Origin: JAWLHK01 sp041690355 [NCBI: bacterium]
Lineage (GTDB): Bacteria > J088 > JAWLBW01
Assembly (NCBI GenBank): GCA_041690355.1
Contig: JAWLHK010000010.1
Coordinates: 1-64,000, forward strand
Direction of reading: 5' to 3'
DNA: 64,000 nt
Shown here: positions 17,760-28,429 of the stretch, piece after piece
Layout: every line of letters begins with the position of its first letter
Position numbering within the stretch: the stretch's first letter is position 1
The notes under the pieces: generated by a model
Database searches by the model: none
Told to the model about the DNA's origin: nothing
The model's input: only the letters and a program-made list of their open reading frames with translations
Position numbers and translations under genes: made by a program

Positions 17760-18016
17760 TGCTCCACCTCCCAGATGAGCCCGTACAGAAGAATGAGAAT
17801 ACCTGCCAGCCCCGGAAGGGTGCGCCAGAGCGCCATGTCTACGGCCGGATAGCTGGTGTCAACAATCAGGAGAAGGTTGTTGAGGAAGAGCCCGGCAAAG
17901 GCCAGCCCTCCCCAGAACAGGAGGCGCCCGCGGGTTTTGCGGTAACCGTTCCAGAGCATGACGGCGCAAGCCAGACTGGTTACCGCACACAGGATATAGA
18001 TGATTTCAGCAACCAT
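17756..18016 (-). CDS. DUF5985-type small membrane protein, second copy
   Basis: This is an 86-residue paralogue of the neighbour, with three predicted helices: IIYILCAVTSLACAVML, LLFWGGLAFAGLFLNNLLLI and LAGILILLYGLIWEV. The ATG at 18016 was chosen because the protein then begins MVAEIIYILCA, the family norm; the longer frame adds a charged tail without a ribosome site. It starts one base after the stop of the upstream gene and overlaps the downstream paralogue, so three genes form one unit. Confidence 0.8.
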   Translation of the reverse strand: MVAEIIYILCAVTSLACAVMLWNGYRKTRGRLLFWGGLAFAGLFLNNLLLIVDTSYPAVDMALWRTLPGLAGILILLYGLIWEVEQ

Positions 18017-18017
18017 T

Positions 18018-18422
18018 TCACTTCTCCCGCTCGCGCAGGCGGAACGATTCGGCGAACGACCGGACCGCCGACGGCGGCCTGTCATATATCGCTTTGACCA
18101 GTGTGACCGGCCGGGTGTCATACGCCTTTTTCAGTGATTCGACCGCATACCGGAGCGCCGGTGTACGCGGCGCGTATCTGAAGACCACCCCTCGAGGGCC
18201 GGCGCTGCTGTCGAGCAGACCGCTGCCCGCGAGTTTGTTCGCGAGCGAAAGACTGTCGGGCGCATCCTGCCGCAGCTCGTGGGCCGCCTCGTCGACGGTC
18301 CAGGCACGCTCGTCGTCCCGGGCGAGGAGTAGAAGCAGCTCTGCCTGATCGACGGACTCGAGGTGATTCGCGATCAGATCGAGAACTTCGGCGGGCAAAC
18401 CGGCATCGGCGCGATCATTCAT
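18018..18422 (-). CDS. Small unknown protein, winged-helix-like
   Basis: The 134-residue soluble protein has the start ATG at 18422 (MNDRADAG). Residues 8-70 look like a winged helix: LIANHLESVDQAELLLLLARDDERAWTVDEAAHELRQD, then ANKLAGSGLLD. The second half, with KAIYDRPPSAVRSFAESF, is a helix of a type often seen beside DUF5985 pairs. DNA binding is possible but unproven. It leads the three-gene unit transcribed away from the poly-HAMP kinase. Confidence 0.7.
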   Translation of the reverse strand: MNDRADAGLPAEVLDLIANHLESVDQAELLLLLARDDERAWTVDEAAHELRQDAPDSLSLANKLAGSGLLDSSAGPRGVVFRYAPRTPALRYAVESLKKAYDTRPVTLVKAIYDRPPSAVRSFAESFRLREREK

Positions 18423-18592
18423 GACGCCGGCCTCTGGTATCGGACCACCCGCGAGGGCGACCCCACGCCTCTGCCGCGTCGTCGGCATGCCCCGTTTGCG
18501 CGCATGATCTGCATTGTAGGGAATCGCAGGTGATGGCCCCACGACGAAAGCCCTTGCGGCGGGCGCATGGCCGCCGATGCGCTTCAGAATGA

Positions 18593-21500
18593 ATGCGCCC
18601 GGCGGCCGACAGCATCGGCGGCAGGCGATCGCCGGCTGATCCCTCTTCCTTTGGGGTTCTACGGACGGGTGCTAATCTGCAACCTGAAATCACCTGTCAC
18701 CGCGAGCATCTCCCCTTGGATTCGCAATCGAACCTCGCCGGGTCGACCGTCGAACATCGAAAGCCGCAGGAGACCGGGCGCAGAGGGCGCCGGCACCGCG
18801 AACCCGACACCGATCGGCTGCTCGAGGCACTAGAAGCGTTGTACCGGGGCAACTTTTCTTACCGGATGGAAGCCGACGGCCTTGTAGCCGAAGCGGTCAA
18901 CCGCCTGGCCGCCCGTGGCGAGCAGTGCGTGAGCGAGCTCGCGCGGGCTACGCGCATCGTCGGACGCGAGGGCCGGTTCGACGAACGCGCCTCGGTTGAG
19001 GGCCTCGAGGGGCACTGGAGGCTGGGCCTGGGTTCGGTCAACGCGATGATGGACAACCTTGCGACGCCCCTGAACCAGTTCGCCGAGGTGGTGCGCGCCA
19101 TCGCGGTCGGCGACTTCTCAGTGCGCATGACGGCCGAGGTCGGCGGCGACTTTCAACAGCTCAAGCACTCCCTCAATGCACTCGTACAGCAGCTGTCTGA
19201 TTTTTCGAGTGAGGTCACCCGCGTCGCCATGGAGGTGGGCGCAGATGGCAAACTGGGCGGCCAGGCCGACGTACGGGGAACCTCAGGGACGTGGAAGCAT
19301 CTCATCGACAGCGTCAACATGCTGGCCGGGAACCTGACGTCACAGGTGCGCAGCATCGCGCTCGTGACGACGGCCATCGCCCGCGGCGATCTCACGCAGA
19401 AGATCACGGTCGAAGCGCGCGGCGAGCTGCTCGCGCTCAAGGACACGATCAACACGATGGTCGATCAGCTCTCGTCCTTCGCGTCGGAAGTGACCCGCGT
19501 CGCCAAGGAGGTCGGCACCGAGGGCAAGCTTGGCAGCCAGGCGCGGGTGAAGGGGATCGCCGGGACCTGGAAAGACCTGACCGACAACGTCAACGCCATG
19601 GCTTCGAACCTGACCGACCAGGTGCGCAGCATCGCGACCGTGACGACGGCCGTCGCGCGCGGCGACCTTTCGCAGAAGATCAAAATCGACGCCCTCGGCG
19701 AAATTCTCGAGCTCAAGAACACCATCAACACGATGGTCGACCAGCTCTCGTCCTTCGCCGCCGAGGTCACCCGGGTAGCGCGCGAGGTCGGCACCGAGGG
19801 GCGCCTCGGCGGCCAGGCAGAGGTGCCGGGTGTAGGGGGTACGTGGAAGGATCTGACGAACAACGTGAACGCCATGGCCTCGAATCTCACGAACCAGGTA
19901 CGCAACATCGCCAAGGTCACGACCGCCGTCGCCCAGGGCGACCTCTCGCAGAAGATCACCGTCGACGTGCGCGGTGAGATGCTCGAACTCAAGAACACGA
20001 TCAACACCATGGTCGACCAGCTCTCGTCCTTCGCCTCGGAGGTGACCCGGGTCGCCAAAGAGGTGGGCACCGAAGGCGAGCTCGGCGGCCAGGCCCACGT
20101 CAAAGGGGTCTCGGGAACGTGGAAGGATCTGACGGACAACGTCAACGCCATGGCTTCGAACCTCACCGTGCAGCTGCGCGACGTTTCGCGCGTCGCCACG
20201 GCCATCGCCAACGGCGACCTCGGGCAGAAGGTCACCGTCGAGGCGCACGGCGAGATTCTCCAGATCAAGGACGTCGTCAACAAAATGGTCGACACCCTGA
20301 ACTCCTTCGCCGACGAAGTAAGCCGGGTCGCGCTCGAGGTAGGCACGCAGGGCAAGCTCGGCGGGCAGGCGGTCGTCGGCGGCGTATCCGGGACGTGGAA
20401 GCAGCTGACCGACAACGTGAACAGCCTGGCGGCCAACCTGACGAGCCAGGTGCGCAACATCGCCAAGGTCACGACCGCCGTGGCCAAGGGAGACCTGACC
20501 CAGACGATCACGGTCGAAGCCAGCGGCGAAATCCTGGAGCTCAAGAGCACGATTAATACCATGGTCGACCAGCTCTCCTCTTTCGCCTCGGAAGTCACCC
20601 GCGTCGCCAAAGAGGTGGGCACCGATGGCAAGCTCGGCGGGCAAGCCGAGGTACAGGGGGTTGGCGGTACGTGGAAGGATCTGACGGACAACGTCAACGC
20701 CATGGCCTCGAACCTGACGGTTCAGCTGCGCGACGTCTCTCGCGTCGCCACGGCGATCGCCACCGGCGACCTGTCTCAGAAAGTCATCGTCGAGGCACGC
20801 GGCGAAATCCTGCGCATCAAGGCAGTGGTCAACGGCATGGTCGAGACGCTCAATTCCTTCGCGTCCGAGGTCACCCGCGTCGCCAAGGAAGTGGGCACCG
20901 AAGGCAAACTCGGCGGGCAGGCCGACGTGAAGGGTGTCGCCGGCACGTGGAAGGATTTGACCGATAACGTCAACTTCATGGCGGCCAATGTCACGAAGCA
21001 GGTGCGTGGCATCGCCAAGGTCGTCACGGCCGTCGCCAACGGCGACCTGACCAAGAAGTTCGTCCTGGAGGCCAAAGGTGAAGTCGCCGAATTCACCGAA
21101 ACCATCAATCAGATGGTCGAGACCCTGCGCGTGTTCGCCGATCAGGTGACGACCGTCGCGCGCGAGGTTGGAGTCGAAGGCAAGCTGGGGGTGCAGGCCA
21201 CGGTGCCCGGCGTGGCGGGAACGTGGAAGGACCTGACCGAGAACGTGAATTTCATGGCCTCGAACCTCACGCAGCAGGTGCGCGGCATCGCGAACGTCGT
21301 CACCGCGGTCGCCAACGGCGATCTTACCCAGAAGTTCGTGCTGCAGGCGAAGGGTGAAGTCGCGCAGTTCACCGAAACGATCAACCAGATGGTCGAGACA
21401 CTGCGCATCTTCGCCGACCAGGTGACCACGGTGGCTCGCGAAGTCGGCATTGAGGGCAAGCTGGGCGGGCAGGCCAACGTCCCCGGCGCCGCCGGCACGT

Positions 21501-23608
21501 GGAGGGGGCTGACCGACAACGTGAACCAGCTTGCCGGGAATCTGACGACCCAGGTACGCGCCATCGCCGAAGTGGCCACGGCCGTGACCAAGGGCGATCT
21601 GAGCCGGGCGGTCACGGTCGAGGCAAAGGGCGAAGTGCTCGAGCTCAAGAACAACGTCAACAAGATGATCGAAAATCTGCGCAGCACGACGCAGTCGAAC
21701 CGGGAGCAGGACTGGCTCAAGTCGAATCTGGCCAAACTCACGGGCCTCATGCAGAGTCAGCGCACCGTCGATTCGCTGACGAGCATGATCATGTCCGAGC
21801 TCACCCCGCTCATCGCGGCGCAGTACGGCGCGTTCTATGTCGTCGAGGGGGCAGAGAGAGAGCGCATGCTTCGACTGGCCGCATCCTATGCATTCTTCCG
21901 CAGGAAAGGTCTGTCGGACCGCATCGCCTTCGGCGAGGGTCTGGTCGGTCAATGCGCGGCCGAGAAGAAGCCGATCATCATCTCAGACGTTCCCGACGAC
22001 TATGTTCAGATCAGCTCTGCGCTCGGGCATTCGAGGCCCCGCTACATCGGGCTGTTTCCGGTCATTTTCGAAGGAGACCTGAAGGCGGTCATCGAGCTCG
22101 GATCCTTTCAGGGATTCAGCGACGTGCACTTCACCTTTCTGCAGCAGCTCATGCAGAGCATCGGCGTCGTCATCAACATGATCACCGCCAACATGCGCAC
22201 CGAGGAGCTGCTCGAAGAGCTGCAGCGTTCGAACGCGACGCTCAAGGCCCGGCGCGAGGAACTCGAGGCGCAGGCGGCGCAGCTCGAGAGCAAGAACCGC
22301 GAAATCGCAGCCGCCAGTGCCTCCATCGAGGAGAAAGCCCGGGAGCTCTCCCAGATATCCAAGTACAAGAGCGATTTTCTCGCCAACATGTCTCACGAGC
22401 TGCGCACCCCGCTCAACAGCATGCTCATTCTGGCGCGCATGCTCAGCGAAAATCCAGACAAGCACCTCTCACCCAAGGAGGTCGAATACGCGAAGACGGT
22501 GTACTCGGCGGGGCAGGATCTGCTGGCGCTCATCAACGAAATCCTCGACCTGTCGAAGGTCGAGGCGGGCAAAATTGAAGTCGCCCGCGAGCCGGTTCGC
22601 CTGCAGGAAATTGCAGACTTCGCGGAGCGTCACTTCAGGGCGGTCATGCGCGAGAAGGGACTCGAGTTCTCCATTCGAATCTCTCCCGAAGCGCCGCCGG
22701 TCATCGTGACCGACGAGCGCCGGCTCAAACAGATCATCAAGAACCTGCTTTCGAACGCCGTGAAATTCACCGAGCGCGGTCACGTCGCTCTCGACATCGG
22801 GATGGCGAGCCCCTCCTCACGCTTCCGCATGCCTGCCCTGCTGCGGGCTCGATCGATCGTCTCTTTCGCCGTCTCGGACACCGGCATCGGAATTCCCGAA
22901 GAAAAACAGCGCGTCATTTTCGAGGCCTTTCAGCAGGCCGATACGACCACGTCGCGCAGGTACGGCGGCACGGGCCTCGGATTGACGATCAGCCGTCAGC
23001 TCGCCCGCCTGCTGAGCGGCGAGCTGACGCTGCGCAGTGCCCCGGACAAGGGCTCGACTTTCACGCTCTACCTCCCTGTGGACAGGGCGGTACTCGAAGA
23101 GCCATGGGGGGCCGCGTCTGCCGCGATGGAAACTGCGCCTGATCATGCGGTCGACCACGGCGCCGCCGGCGAGGAGGTAGAAGAGTCGCCGCCGCCGCAA
23201 GGGGCGAAACCGCTGCAAGGACGCACGCTGATGCTGGTCGACGACGATCCGCGCAATCTCTATTCGATGACCGGTCAGCTCGAGCGATTAGGGGCAGAGG
23301 TCCACGCCTTCGACAACGCCACCGATGCCTTGGAAAGGCTGGAGACCGGCGAACGTTACGACGCGCTCCTGCTGGATATCATGATGCCGGGCATCGACGG
23401 CTATCAGGCGGCGGGCAGGATACGGGCGAATGCAGATCTGTCCGGACTGCCCATCATCGCCGTCTCGGCCAAGGCCATGCCCGAAGACCGGCAGCGCGCC
23501 ATGGACGCGGGGTTCTCCGACTACCTCGCGAAGCCGCTGAACGTCGAGCAGCTGAGCGCGACGCTACTCGAGTGGGTCAAGGATGCCGATGCCGATCGAT
23601 CCAAGTGA
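18593..23608 (+). CDS. Giant soluble poly-HAMP hybrid histidine kinase
   Basis: The 1671-residue cytoplasmic hybrid kinase has no membrane helix. Residues about 75-1035 are ten 92-residue units, each containing two HAMP-like modules ([19 protein letters not shown]...[13 protein letters not shown] and VTTAVAxGDLxQKITVxxxGE). The first unit is worn; the other nine are regular. A GAF domain follows (about 1055-1195), then a coiled coil, HisKA with His in NMSHELRTP (about 1267), HATPase_c ([31 protein letters not shown]) and a C-terminal receiver with LLLDIMMPG (Asp about 1594). The layout resembles group III (Nik1/HOG osmosensing) kinases, with more HAMP units than usual. The start is uncertain: the first 40 residues have no family features, and a TTG at 18716 is possible. 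It overlaps the next kinase gene by 26 bp. Confidence 0.92.
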   Translation: MRPAADSIGGRRSPADPSSFGVLRTGANLQPEITCHREHLPLDSQSNLAGSTVEHRKPQETGRRGRRHREPDTDRLLEALEALYRGNFSYRMEADGLVAEAVNRLAARGEQCVSELARATRIVGREGRFDERASVEGLEGHWRLGLGSVNAMMDNLATPLNQFAEVVRAIAVGDFSVRMTAEVGGDFQQLKHSLNALVQQLSDFSSEVTRVAMEVGADGKLGGQADVRGTSGTWKHLIDSVNMLAGNLTSQVRSIALVTTAIARGDLTQKITVEARGELLALKDTINTMVDQLSSFASEVTRVAKEVGTEGKLGSQARVKGIAGTWKDLTDNVNAMASNLTDQVRSIATVTTAVARGDLSQKIKIDALGEILELKNTINTMVDQLSSFAAEVTRVAREVGTEGRLGGQAEVPGVGGTWKDLTNNVNAMASNLTNQVRNIAKVTTAVAQGDLSQKITVDVRGEMLELKNTINTMVDQLSSFASEVTRVAKEVGTEGELGGQAHVKGVSGTWKDLTDNVNAMASNLTVQLRDVSRVATAIANGDLGQKVTVEAHGEILQIKDVVNKMVDTLNSFADEVSRVALEVGTQGKLGGQAVVGGVSGTWKQLTDNVNSLAANLTSQVRNIAKVTTAVAKGDLTQTITVEASGEILELKSTINTMVDQLSSFASEVTRVAKEVGTDGKLGGQAEVQGVGGTWKDLTDNVNAMASNLTVQLRDVSRVATAIATGDLSQKVIVEARGEILRIKAVVNGMVETLNSFASEVTRVAKEVGTEGKLGGQADVKGVAGTWKDLTDNVNFMAANVTKQVRGIAKVVTAVANGDLTKKFVLEAKGEVAEFTETINQMVETLRVFADQVTTVAREVGVEGKLGVQATVPGVAGTWKDLTENVNFMASNLTQQVRGIANVVTAVANGDLTQKFVLQAKGEVAQFTETINQMVETLRIFADQVTTVAREVGIEGKLGGQANVPGAAGTWRGLTDNVNQLAGNLTTQVRAIAEVATAVTKGDLSRAVTVEAKGEVLELKNNVNKMIENLRSTTQSNREQDWLKSNLAKLTGLMQSQRTVDSLTSMIMSELTPLIAAQYGAFYVVEGAERERMLRLAASYAFFRRKGLSDRIAFGEGLVGQCAAEKKPIIISDVPDDYVQISSALGHSRPRYIGLFPVIFEGDLKAVIELGSFQGFSDVHFTFLQQLMQSIGVVINMITANMRTEELLEELQRSNATLKARREELEAQAAQLESKNREIAAASASIEEKARELSQISKYKSDFLANMSHELRTPLNSMLILARMLSENPDKHLSPKEVEYAKTVYSAGQDLLALINEILDLSKVEAGKIEVAREPVRLQEIADFAERHFRAVMREKGLEFSIRISPEAPPVIVTDERRLKQIIKNLLSNAVKFTERGHVALDIGMASPSSRFRMPALLRARSIVSFAVSDTGIGIPEEKQRVIFEAFQQADTTTSRRYGGTGLGLTISRQLARLLSGELTLRSAPDKGSTFTLYLPVDRAVLEEPWGAASAAMETAPDHAVDHGAAGEEVEESPPPQGAKPLQGRTLMLVDDDPRNLYSMTGQLERLGAEVHAFDNATDALERLETGERYDALLLDIMMPGIDGYQAAGRIRANADLSGLPIIAVSAKAMPEDRQRAMDAGFSDYLAKPLNVEQLSATLLEWVKDADADRSK
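18933..21694 (+). repeat. Ten tandem 276-bp coding repeats (double-HAMP units)
   Basis: Unit starts recur every 276 bp: 18933 (diverged), 19209, 19485, 19761, 20037, 20313, 20589, 20865, 21141 and 21417. Each encodes 92 residues. DNA identity between the middle units is high, so unit number could vary by recombination between strains. Confidence 0.88.
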
Positions 23609-25832
23609 CGCACCGCCGACCGAGGCCGCGGTTCTTCTGGTTGACGACAATCCGGACAATCTCACGGCCCTTCGCGCTGTGTTGGCCGAATCTGACTACG
23701 CCATTGAAACCGCGAGCTCGGGGCCCGAAGCACTGTCGAAGCTGCTCCGAACGGAGTATGCCGTCGTTCTGCTCGACGTCTCGATGCCCGCAATGGATGG
23801 CTACGAAGTTGCCGCGCTCATGCGCCGGCGTGAACGCACCCTGCACACGCCAATCATTTTTCTGACCGCCGTAGCGCGCGACCCGGCCAATATCGAACGG
23901 GGCTATTCGATGGGCGCCGTCGACTTCGTGACCAAGCCGTTCGAGCCGGCCATCGTCCGGGCCAAGGTGGCCGTGTTCGTCGACCTTCACCGGTCAAAGG
24001 AGACCCTGCGCAGACAGTCGAAGCTGCTTCGGGAGAGCGAACGGCGTGCCTTCGAACTGCAGATGGCCGCCGAGCGCAGGGCAAGCGATCGCCACTATCG
24101 CGAGCTCGCGAATGCGGTTCCGCAGATCGTCTGGGTCGCCGACGAAGACGGAAATATCGATTACTGGAATCAGCGCTGGTGGCAGTATACCGGCACCAGA
24201 GACGGTGGTAAGGCCGACCTGGGGCGGGTGCTCGAGAAGTCCGATGCGGGGCGGTTCGAAACGGGCTGGAGAAGGGCAATTGCCGAAGGGCGGATGTTCG
24301 AAGACGAGTTCCGCCTGCGGCGATGGGACGGTGCCTACCGCTGGCATCTCTGCAACGCCGTGCCCGAGCGGGATGCGAACGGCAGGACCGTCGCCTGGAT
24401 CGGGACGTTCACCGATATCGACGAGCGCCACCAGAGCGAGCTCGAACGCGCACGGCTGCTCGAACTCGAGACCAGGGCCCGCCGCGATGCCGACGACGCG
24501 CGGCGACGTTCAGACTTTCTTTCGGAGATTACGGGAATTCTTGCATCGTCACTCGAGTATGGAGAGTCGTTTTCCAAGGCGCTGCGGGCCATCGTCACCG
24601 AGCTCTGTGACTGGTGCATCGCGTATGTCATCGACGGCGGCGTCGTCAAGCTGGTTGAAGTGATCCACGCCGTACCCGACCGGGCAAGCCGCGCGAAGGG
24701 GCGCATCGCTTCGTTCGATCTTGCCTCCCTGGCGCGCAGTACCGGCATCGGCGGAATGCTGCTCCGGCAACAGCCGACATTCCTGCATCCCGACGTTGCA
24801 GGGGATTGTCTTGTTGACGTCCTTCACCTGGAACCCGAGGTGGTCGACGAGCTTGGTCGGGGTGAGGTAGTCTGCGTTCCGCTGGTGGCCGGCGGGCGCA
24901 ATCTCGGCATACTGGCCATGGTGCGGTTCTCGGCCCGCGCGATTACCGTCGACGAGCCCCTGGCGGCCGATCTCGGCCGGCGGCTGGGACTGGCGCTCGA
25001 CAACAGCCGTCTGTTCATGCAGGCCCGGCACGCGGTTGACCTTCGCGATGAATTCATCTCCGTGGCCTCGCATGAGCTCAAGACGCCGCTCACGTCCCTG
25101 CTGCTCCAGCTCGGAGTCCTGATGCGCCAGCTCGAACGTTTCACCGGCGAAGGGGTCGGCGCCGAACTGGCGAGGATTCAACCGGTCCGTCAGGCCGCCG
25201 AAGGGGCGCTCCGGCAGACGAATCGTCTGGCCGCCATGGTCAATGAGCTGCTTGACGTCACGCGAGCGAGCATCGGCCGCCTCGAGCTGCAGCGCGAACC
25301 GTGTGACCTGGCCGAACTCATCGGCGACGTGGCCGCGCGGTTCCGCGAGGATGCCGACCAGGCGCACACGCCGCTTCGCGTTTCGGCGCCCGCTTCGCTC
25401 GAGGGGATGTGGGATCGCAGCCGTCTCGATCAGGTTCTGTCGAATCTGATCTCGAATGCCGTGCGGTACGGGCGCGACAGACCGATCGATATTCTGGTCG
25501 CCCGGCAGGGTTCCGACGCGGTCGTGAAGGTACGCGATCACGGGGCTGGTATCCCCGAGGCGCTGCAGGAACAGATTTTCGAAAAGTACCAGCGGGGCGT
25601 CGCGCGGGCCCCCGGAGGGCTCGGCCTCGGCCTCCACATTGCCCGCGAAATCGTGGCTGCTCATGGAGGCCGGCTGGTTCTCGAGAGCCGTCCCGGACGC
25701 GGCTCGACGTTTACGGTGTGCCTGCCTCTCGGGCCGGCCGCGCACGAGGGCCCTACCGCACCAGCGGCGGGCCACCGCCCAGCGCACCGGCATTCCCAAG
25801 CCGACGACGGGCAGCGCCCTGCAGAACCCTGA
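23583..25832 (+). CDS. REC-PAS-GAF histidine kinase
   Basis: The 749-residue soluble kinase has an N-terminal receiver (VLLVDDNPDNL, phospho-acceptor in LLDVSMPAMDGYE near residue 65, TKPFEP), a coiled coil, a PAS domain (about 170-285: ANAVPQIVWVADEDGNIDYWN, PAC-like WIGTFTDIDERHQ), a GAF domain (about 310-465) and HisKA with His in VASHELKTPLTS (about 494). The HATPase_c domain follows (NLISNAVRYG, DHGAGIPE, GLGLGLHIAREIVAAHGG). It starts inside the last codons of the poly-HAMP kinase, so the two are translationally coupled. The receiver may take phosphate from the upstream hybrid kinase, giving a two-kinase relay; this is inferred from order and domains. Confidence 0.93.
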   Translation: MPMPIDPSDAPPTEAAVLLVDDNPDNLTALRAVLAESDYAIETASSGPEALSKLLRTEYAVVLLDVSMPAMDGYEVAALMRRRERTLHTPIIFLTAVARDPANIERGYSMGAVDFVTKPFEPAIVRAKVAVFVDLHRSKETLRRQSKLLRESERRAFELQMAAERRASDRHYRELANAVPQIVWVADEDGNIDYWNQRWWQYTGTRDGGKADLGRVLEKSDAGRFETGWRRAIAEGRMFEDEFRLRRWDGAYRWHLCNAVPERDANGRTVAWIGTFTDIDERHQSELERARLLELETRARRDADDARRRSDFLSEITGILASSLEYGESFSKALRAIVTELCDWCIAYVIDGGVVKLVEVIHAVPDRASRAKGRIASFDLASLARSTGIGGMLLRQQPTFLHPDVAGDCLVDVLHLEPEVVDELGRGEVVCVPLVAGGRNLGILAMVRFSARAITVDEPLAADLGRRLGLALDNSRLFMQARHAVDLRDEFISVASHELKTPLTSLLLQLGVLMRQLERFTGEGVGAELARIQPVRQAAEGALRQTNRLAAMVNELLDVTRASIGRLELQREPCDLAELIGDVAARFREDADQAHTPLRVSAPASLEGMWDRSRLDQVLSNLISNAVRYGRDRPIDILVARQGSDAVVKVRDHGAGIPEALQEQIFEKYQRGVARAPGGLGLGLHIAREIVAAHGGRLVLESRPGRGSTFTVCLPLGPAAHEGPTAPAAGHRPAHRHSQADDGQRPAEP

Positions 25833-25893
25833 CCCGCACGTCGGCACTCCTTTCTGGCCGCCACTCCGCATGCCACTCCGGGCAACCGCCCGC

Positions 25894-25942
25894 TTGACAA
25901 TGCGTTCGTTACGGAGATACAGTTTGTGAAACGTTGTAACAT
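25894..25942 (+). promoter_or_regulatory. Promoter and possible operator of the tetR gene
   Basis: A perfect TTGACA (25894-25899) is followed after 17 bp by a weak -10 (ATACAG, 25917-25922). Just downstream, at about 25924-25941, lies an imperfect palindrome centred on AACGTT (TGTGAAACGTTGTAACA). Its position at the transcription start suggests autorepression by the TetR protein. Confidence 0.5.
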
Positions 25943-25971
25943 CCCACGACGCGTCACTGCGGAGCCGGCCT

Positions 25972-26601
25972 ATGATCAACGCCTCCCTTCTCGAAGCCAT
26001 CCTGCCCGAGGGCGACCCTGACGATTCGCGCGAGGGCATCCTTGACGCCGCGCTCGGGGTGCTGTCGGAGTACGGATTCCGCAAGTCGTCGATGGAAGAC
26101 GTCGCGCGCGCGGCCGGCGTCAGCCGCGTAACCCTCTATCGCCGGTTCGCCGACAAGGATGCGCTCGTGCATGCCGTCATGCTGCGCGAGGCACGCCGTT
26201 CGCTGCTGCGAATCCTTGAGACCCTCAACGGCCTCCCGACCGCCGAAGAGCGCTTCGTGCGCGGCTTTGTCGCGACCGTGCTCGTGGCGCGGCAGCATCC
26301 CCTCTTTCGCCATCTCCTGCGAAGCGACGCCGAGATCGTGCTTCCCCGCTATGCCCTGATGACCGTCTCGCAGACCATCGACTTCGGCCGTGAATTCATG
26401 GCGCAGATCATCAGCGGCCTGCAGGCGCAGGGCGAGTTCAAGGAGCTCGATGCGGCCTACCTTGCCGAGGTCCTCATCCGCCTCTGGCATTCGCTCGTGC
26501 TCGTGCCGAGCGCGAAGGTAGACTCCGACGACGAAAAGAGTCTGACACGGCTCGCGCGCGGCTTTCTCCATCCCCTGCTCTCCCGGCAGCGCGGCCGTTG
26601 A
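25972..26601 (+). CDS. TetR/AcrR family transcriptional regulator
   Basis: The 209-residue protein has the standard N-terminal DNA-binding domain (about residues 20-66): ILDAALGVLSEYGFRKSSMEDVARAA, then GVSRVTLYRRFADKDAL. The ligand domain is helical with no named ligand pocket. It lies 15 bp before a lipoprotein gene, which overlaps or abuts a dihaem cytochrome gene, so it probably controls this unit as well as itself. A palindrome sits over its likely transcription start. Confidence 0.93.
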   Translation: MINASLLEAILPEGDPDDSREGILDAALGVLSEYGFRKSSMEDVARAAGVSRVTLYRRFADKDALVHAVMLREARRSLLRILETLNGLPTAEERFVRGFVATVLVARQHPLFRHLLRSDAEIVLPRYALMTVSQTIDFGREFMAQIISGLQAQGEFKELDAAYLAEVLIRLWHSLVLVPSAKVDSDDEKSLTRLARGFLHPLLSRQRGR

Positions 26602-26616
26602 ACGAGGGACCCACCC

Positions 26617-28413
26617 ATGGCCACCGTCACATCCCGTCTCTCGGCTTTCTGCGCACTCGCGCTTCTTTTCGCATGCTCGCCCGCACCCGCGAGCCCCGAT
26701 GCCGCCGCCGTCCGCGCACTGCTCGACACCGGCAAGGAGCAGCTGGCACGGCACGAGTGGAGCAACGCGAAATCGTCGTTCACGGCCGTTCTCGCAGAAT
26801 ATGATGCGCGCAATGGCGAGGCGCACTTCGGCATCGCGCTCGCCGAAACGCTTTTCCTCACCGACGTCATCCCCTGGATCGCCCAGGTCGGCCAGCGCGT
26901 CGGCGACACATATTCCCCCGCCGGCGCAGACGACGAGAGCCGCTATCTCAACGAGCTGATCACCGATGCGGTGCTGGAGATCCGCGCGCACTTCGAAGCG
27001 GCCGACCGCGCCCTCGAGGCCGTGCGCGGCGACACACGATTCACATTCCGCATCGAAGCGCTGACCGTCGGCGCCCACGAGGGATCTGCCGGCGTCAACC
27101 TGCAGGGCGAATACGACATGGGCGATGCGCTCCTGCTTCGCGCACTGGTCAACGCCCTGATCGCCCTGACCGACGTCATTCTCAGTGTCGACGTCGTCTT
27201 CGACTTTCCGGGGGCCCATGCCTACCTGACCGACCCGGCCTTCGACGCCGGCTCGATCGCGCATCTCATGGGACTCGTCACGCGCTTGCTCAATGACCCG
27301 GCCCACCCCGATTTTCTCGGTCTGGCTCCCGGCGGCACAGAACGCATGAGAGATGCCGCGCACCGCCTCTCGGAGTCGGCGCGCGACCTGGAGCTTGCGC
27401 TGGCCGCGATCGCACGGGAGAGCGACGATCAATCCGACGACGTCCTGCGATGGGTCGACGAAGACGGCGATGGCCGTTTCACCCCCCTCCCCGACCCCGG
27501 ACGCGACGCCTGCGCCGCACTCGCCGAAGCGGGAGCCGACTATGTTCGCGAAGACGCCGTGGAACTGCTCGGCGTGCGCCTGGCCAACAGCCGCGCGGTT
27601 CCGCATCTGAATCTGCGTATCGCCTGCACGCTGCAGAAAGCTGCCGTGAACCTGCGCTGGGACGACCGGGCCGGGCTCCCGACCGCGACGGCGTGGGCCG
27701 AACGGCCCGAGCTGAACGTCCTGGCCGATCTGCTGCCGATCGTCGACGCCGCCGTCGCAGGCCTTTCGGCGGCGTACCCCTCGATTACCCTGGGCCTCCC
27801 CGTGCCCGCCGGGACGCTGCTCACCGCCGCGTCGGAACTGCTCGGCGATGTCGCGCAGCTCGATCCGCATGCATTCTTCCTGCCAGATGACGCCGGCACG
27901 CCGGCCACCGTGCGCAGTCTGATTCCGCACTGGACCTCTGCGTGCGACGGCACGGCCTTCTGCGCCGATACCTTCGCGCTCGAGATGGAGTGTTCGCCGC
28001 TGCCGGCCACCCTGGCAACGTTTCCGGCACCCTTCACGACAGCCTTCGCGCGACTCGACGGAACGCTCCCCCTGTGCCGCGGCGCCTGGATCGACGGCGG
28101 AAGCTCGGCCGACGCCGACCACTTCGGCGGCGCGCTGGACGCCGACGGCATCGTGGGCTACCTCCCGTATATCCACTGGCAGGACGCGTCCTTTCACGGC
28201 CTGCTCGCCCTCAACGTCGGCGACATGGGCGCGCGCTACAAGGATTCGGCGTCTACCGCCGATGCGGCCATCGCCGACGGGTTGAGCGCGCTCGATCCCG
28301 ATCCCGCCGACTTCGCGGCCGCCTCGCTGGCTGATCTGAACGCGCTCACGGCGGCCGTCTCGGGAAACAGCGTCGTCGGCGCGGTCTTGCTGGAATTCGG
28401 TGACGATGAGTAA
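26617..28413 (+). CDS. Large lipoprotein of unknown function
   Basis: The 598-residue protein has a signal with a clear lipobox (LLFACS, Cys about residue 20). Residues 30-75 resemble a TPR pair (LLDTGKEQLARHEWSNAKSSFTAVLAEYDARNGEAHFGIALAE). A single calcium-loop-like stretch (DEDGDGRFTP) lies near residue 285. Cys residues in the C-terminal half (TSACDGTAFCADTF, MECSPL, LCRGAW) may form disulfides. I do not recognise the family. It is the middle gene of tetR - lipoprotein - cytochrome, and its stop lies 16 bp before the cytochrome start. It may be an outer-membrane partner of the cytochrome. Confidence 0.75.
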   Translation: MATVTSRLSAFCALALLFACSPAPASPDAAAVRALLDTGKEQLARHEWSNAKSSFTAVLAEYDARNGEAHFGIALAETLFLTDVIPWIAQVGQRVGDTYSPAGADDESRYLNELITDAVLEIRAHFEAADRALEAVRGDTRFTFRIEALTVGAHEGSAGVNLQGEYDMGDALLLRALVNALIALTDVILSVDVVFDFPGAHAYLTDPAFDAGSIAHLMGLVTRLLNDPAHPDFLGLAPGGTERMRDAAHRLSESARDLELALAAIARESDDQSDDVLRWVDEDGDGRFTPLPDPGRDACAALAEAGADYVREDAVELLGVRLANSRAVPHLNLRIACTLQKAAVNLRWDDRAGLPTATAWAERPELNVLADLLPIVDAAVAGLSAAYPSITLGLPVPAGTLLTAASELLGDVAQLDPHAFFLPDDAGTPATVRSLIPHWTSACDGTAFCADTFALEMECSPLPATLATFPAPFTTAFARLDGTLPLCRGAWIDGGSSADADHFGGALDADGIVGYLPYIHWQDASFHGLLALNVGDMGARYKDSASTADAAIADGLSALDPDPADFAAASLADLNALTAAVSGNSVVGAVLLEFGDDE

Positions 28414-28429
28414 TTCACGGAAACGACCC

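Noticed and set aside
19340-21952. 870-codon open frame antisense to the HAMP repeats
   Set aside because: It mirrors the periodic, GC-rich repeats of the real kinase and has no start signal or family features.
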